A stretch of 64,000 bases of DNA, from assembly GCF_051857475.1 (NCBI RefSeq), contig NZ_JBPZGZ010000001.1, positions 1-64,000 of the forward strand. Direction: 5' to 3'. The position numbers and the translations under genes are program-made. The notes under the pieces were generated by a model, which saw only the letters and a program-made list of their open reading frames with translations, was not told the DNA's origin and made no database searches. The DNA comes from Pelomonas sp051857475 (GTDB taxonomy: Bacteria > Pseudomonadota > Gammaproteobacteria > Burkholderiales > Burkholderiaceae_C). Every line of letters starts with the position of its first letter. Positions within the stretch are counted from its first letter, which is position 1. This document shows, in pieces, positions 63,012 to 64,000 of the stretch.

Positions 63012-63560
63012 ATGACCTCCCGTATTCCCCTCGTCTCCGCCAACGACACGCCCACCGCCAGCCGCGCCACGCTGGATGCCGTCCACGGCGCCTTTGGTGC
63101 CACGCCGAACATGTTCCGTGCCGTCGCCAACTCGCCGGCCTCGCTGCAGGCCCTGTGGGGCTTTTTCGGTGCCCTGGGTGGCGGCACGCTTCCCGCCAAG
63201 CTGGGTGAGCAGATCGCCGTCGCAGTGGCCGACCGCAATGCCTGTGAGTACTGCCTGGCCGCCCACACGGCTTTGGGTCGCAAGGCGGGAGGGACGTCGG
63301 CCGAGATGAGCGCGGCCCAGGCCGGCGAGTCGGCTGACCCTGCCACGGCTGCGGCGCTGCGTTTTGCCTTGAAGCTCGTCGAGCAGCGCGGCCAGGTTGG
63401 CGATGCCGACGTGGCGGCCCTGCGCGCCGCGGGTTTTGCCGACGGCCAGATCGTCGAGATCCTGGCCCATGTCGCGCTGAACCTGTTTACCAACTATGTG
63501 AACGTCGCCTTCGCCGTGCCGGTGGATTTCCCCGGCGTGAAGCTCCGTTCGGCAAGCTGA
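63012..63560 (+). CDS. Carboxymuconolactone decarboxylase family (AhpD-like) protein
   Basis: A 182-residue alkylhydroperoxidase-like helical protein with the redox pair in RNACEYCLAAHTALG (Cys-x2-Cys with His after). Two AhpD-type core segments (residues about 45-100 and 120-170). It probably reduces peroxides or acts in a stress response. AAAGG precedes the ATG. It is divergent from the AraC gene, which is its likely regulator. Confidence 0.9.
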   Translation: MTSRIPLVSANDTPTASRATLDAVHGAFGATPNMFRAVANSPASLQALWGFFGALGGGTLPAKLGEQIAVAVADRNACEYCLAAHTALGRKAGGTSAEMSAAQAGESADPATAAALRFALKLVEQRGQVGDADVAALRAAGFADGQIVEILAHVALNLFTNYVNVAFAVPVDFPGVKLRSAS

Positions 63561-63570
63561 TCGAGAGGCG

Positions 63571-64000
63571 ATGATGGCGCCGATGAAAACCGCTCTCGCC
63601 CTGCGCCATCTCGCCTTCGAAGATCTCGGCGTCATCGAGCCCGTGCTGCGCGAGCGCGGCTTGGACGTCCGCTACCACGAGGCGGGTGTCGACGACTTCA
63701 ACGCCGTCGACCTCGCCGCCGTGGATCTGCTCATCGTGCTCGGCGGCCCGATCAGCGTCGAGGACGAAGAGCGCTTCCCCTGGCTGGTCGACGAGGTGGG
63801 GTTGATCCGCCAGCGGCTGGACTCGGAGCGCCCGCTGCTCGGTATTTGCTTGGGCGCGCAGTTGATGGCGCGGGCCCTGGGCGCTCGCGTCAAGCCCATG
63901 GGCGTCAAGGAGATCGGTTTTGCGCCGTTGACGCTGACCGAGGCCGGGCGGAACACGGCGCTGGTTGAACTGGGCAGCCAGCCCGTGCTGCACTGGCACG
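63571..64000 (+). CDS. Class I glutamine amidotransferase (GMP synthase-like), cut by window edge
   Basis: The first 143 residues of a GATase-fold protein: VLGGPISVEDEERFPWLVDE and the nucleophile elbow GICLGAQLMARALGA (Cys in the family's GxCxGxQ), then VKEIGFAPLTLT. The His-Glu part of the triad is beyond the edge (HWH is just reached). Such lone GATases hydrolyse glutamine, or act on gamma-glutamyl compounds in small-molecule catabolism. The ATG is one of three within 12 bases; GAGAGG best suits the second or third. Confidence 0.85.
   Translation, partial: MMAPMKTALALRHLAFEDLGVIEPVLRERGLDVRYHEAGVDDFNAVDLAAVDLLIVLGGPISVEDEERFPWLVDEVGLIRQRLDSERPLLGICLGAQLMARALGARVKPMGVKEIGFAPLTLTEAGRNTALVELGSQPVLHWH

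Overview
The window looks like a chromosome segment of a burkholderialean betaproteobacterium from the Rubrivivax / Roseateles / Mitsuaria neighbourhood. This is inferred from protein style and gene content: yicC, a Ser/Thr kinase and PP2C phosphatase pair, rph, rdgB and hemW; cheR-cheD-cheB; a bacteriophytochrome operon; an H-NS protein with a lysine-rich tail; and a rubrivinodin-like lasso peptide. No ribosomal RNA is present to confirm it.

There are two halves. Positions 1 to about 33,390 read as a mobile or accessory region. Coding density is low, gaps are long, base composition is mixed and visibly less GC-rich, and broken genes are common. It carries an IS30-type transposase end, an AlpA regulator and toxin-antitoxin genes, and it ends at a tyrosine integrase beside the 3' end of yicC. 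From about 33,380 onward the sequence is dense, GC-rich, ordinary core genome.

Accessory half, left to right. (1) The edge of an IS30-family element interrupts the exporter gene of a lasso-peptide cluster, which runs on the minus strand as lasA, lasB, lasC and a truncated lasD. The 44-residue precursor at 3614-3748 has core GVPAPIYAEDNPQVPGKFEN. (2) A divergent REP-transposase-like gene, alpA and an H-NS gene follow. (3) An AT-richer trio encodes a membrane protein, a DJ-1/PfpI protein and a GNAT acetyltransferase. (4) Two paralogous DUF3108-like secreted proteins (9450 and 19435) stand on either side of a TonB receptor, a lipoprotein gene and a large protease fusion. (5) The fusion (10842-13202) joins a trypsin-like protease to an S1/P1-nuclease-like zinc hydrolase that begins WGALGH in the middle of the chain. 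In that family the Trp must be the free N-terminus to bind zinc, so the protein may be a self-activating zymogen. This is the most unusual object in the window. (6) A HipB-like regulator with a 13-bp inverted-repeat operator sits beside a collapsed hipA. (7) An orphan acetolactate synthase, an OafA-like acyltransferase, small secreted and unknown proteins, an intact hipBA pair, a truncated nucleotidyltransferase-fold gene and the integrase complete this half.

Core half. yicC, stk, pp2c, rph, rdgB and hemW; a LysR regulator; the minus-strand receptor-modification operon cheR-cheD-cheB; a tightly overlapped GGDEF / MinD-like / truncated-globin set; a four-gene light-signalling operon (response regulator, bacteriophytochrome kinase, response regulator, hybrid kinase); TonB; radC-smr; an FKBP isomerase with ispH, then serS and tRNA-Ser(CGA) with a clear terminator; a LysR gene divergent from an inositol-phosphatase-like gene and an F420-reductase-like gene; a minus-strand metal-handling group (small Cys/His-rich protein, TolC-type lipoprotein, Tat-exported multicopper oxidase); an AraC gene divergent from an AhpD-like carboxymuconolactone decarboxylase; and a class I glutamine amidotransferase cut by the right edge.
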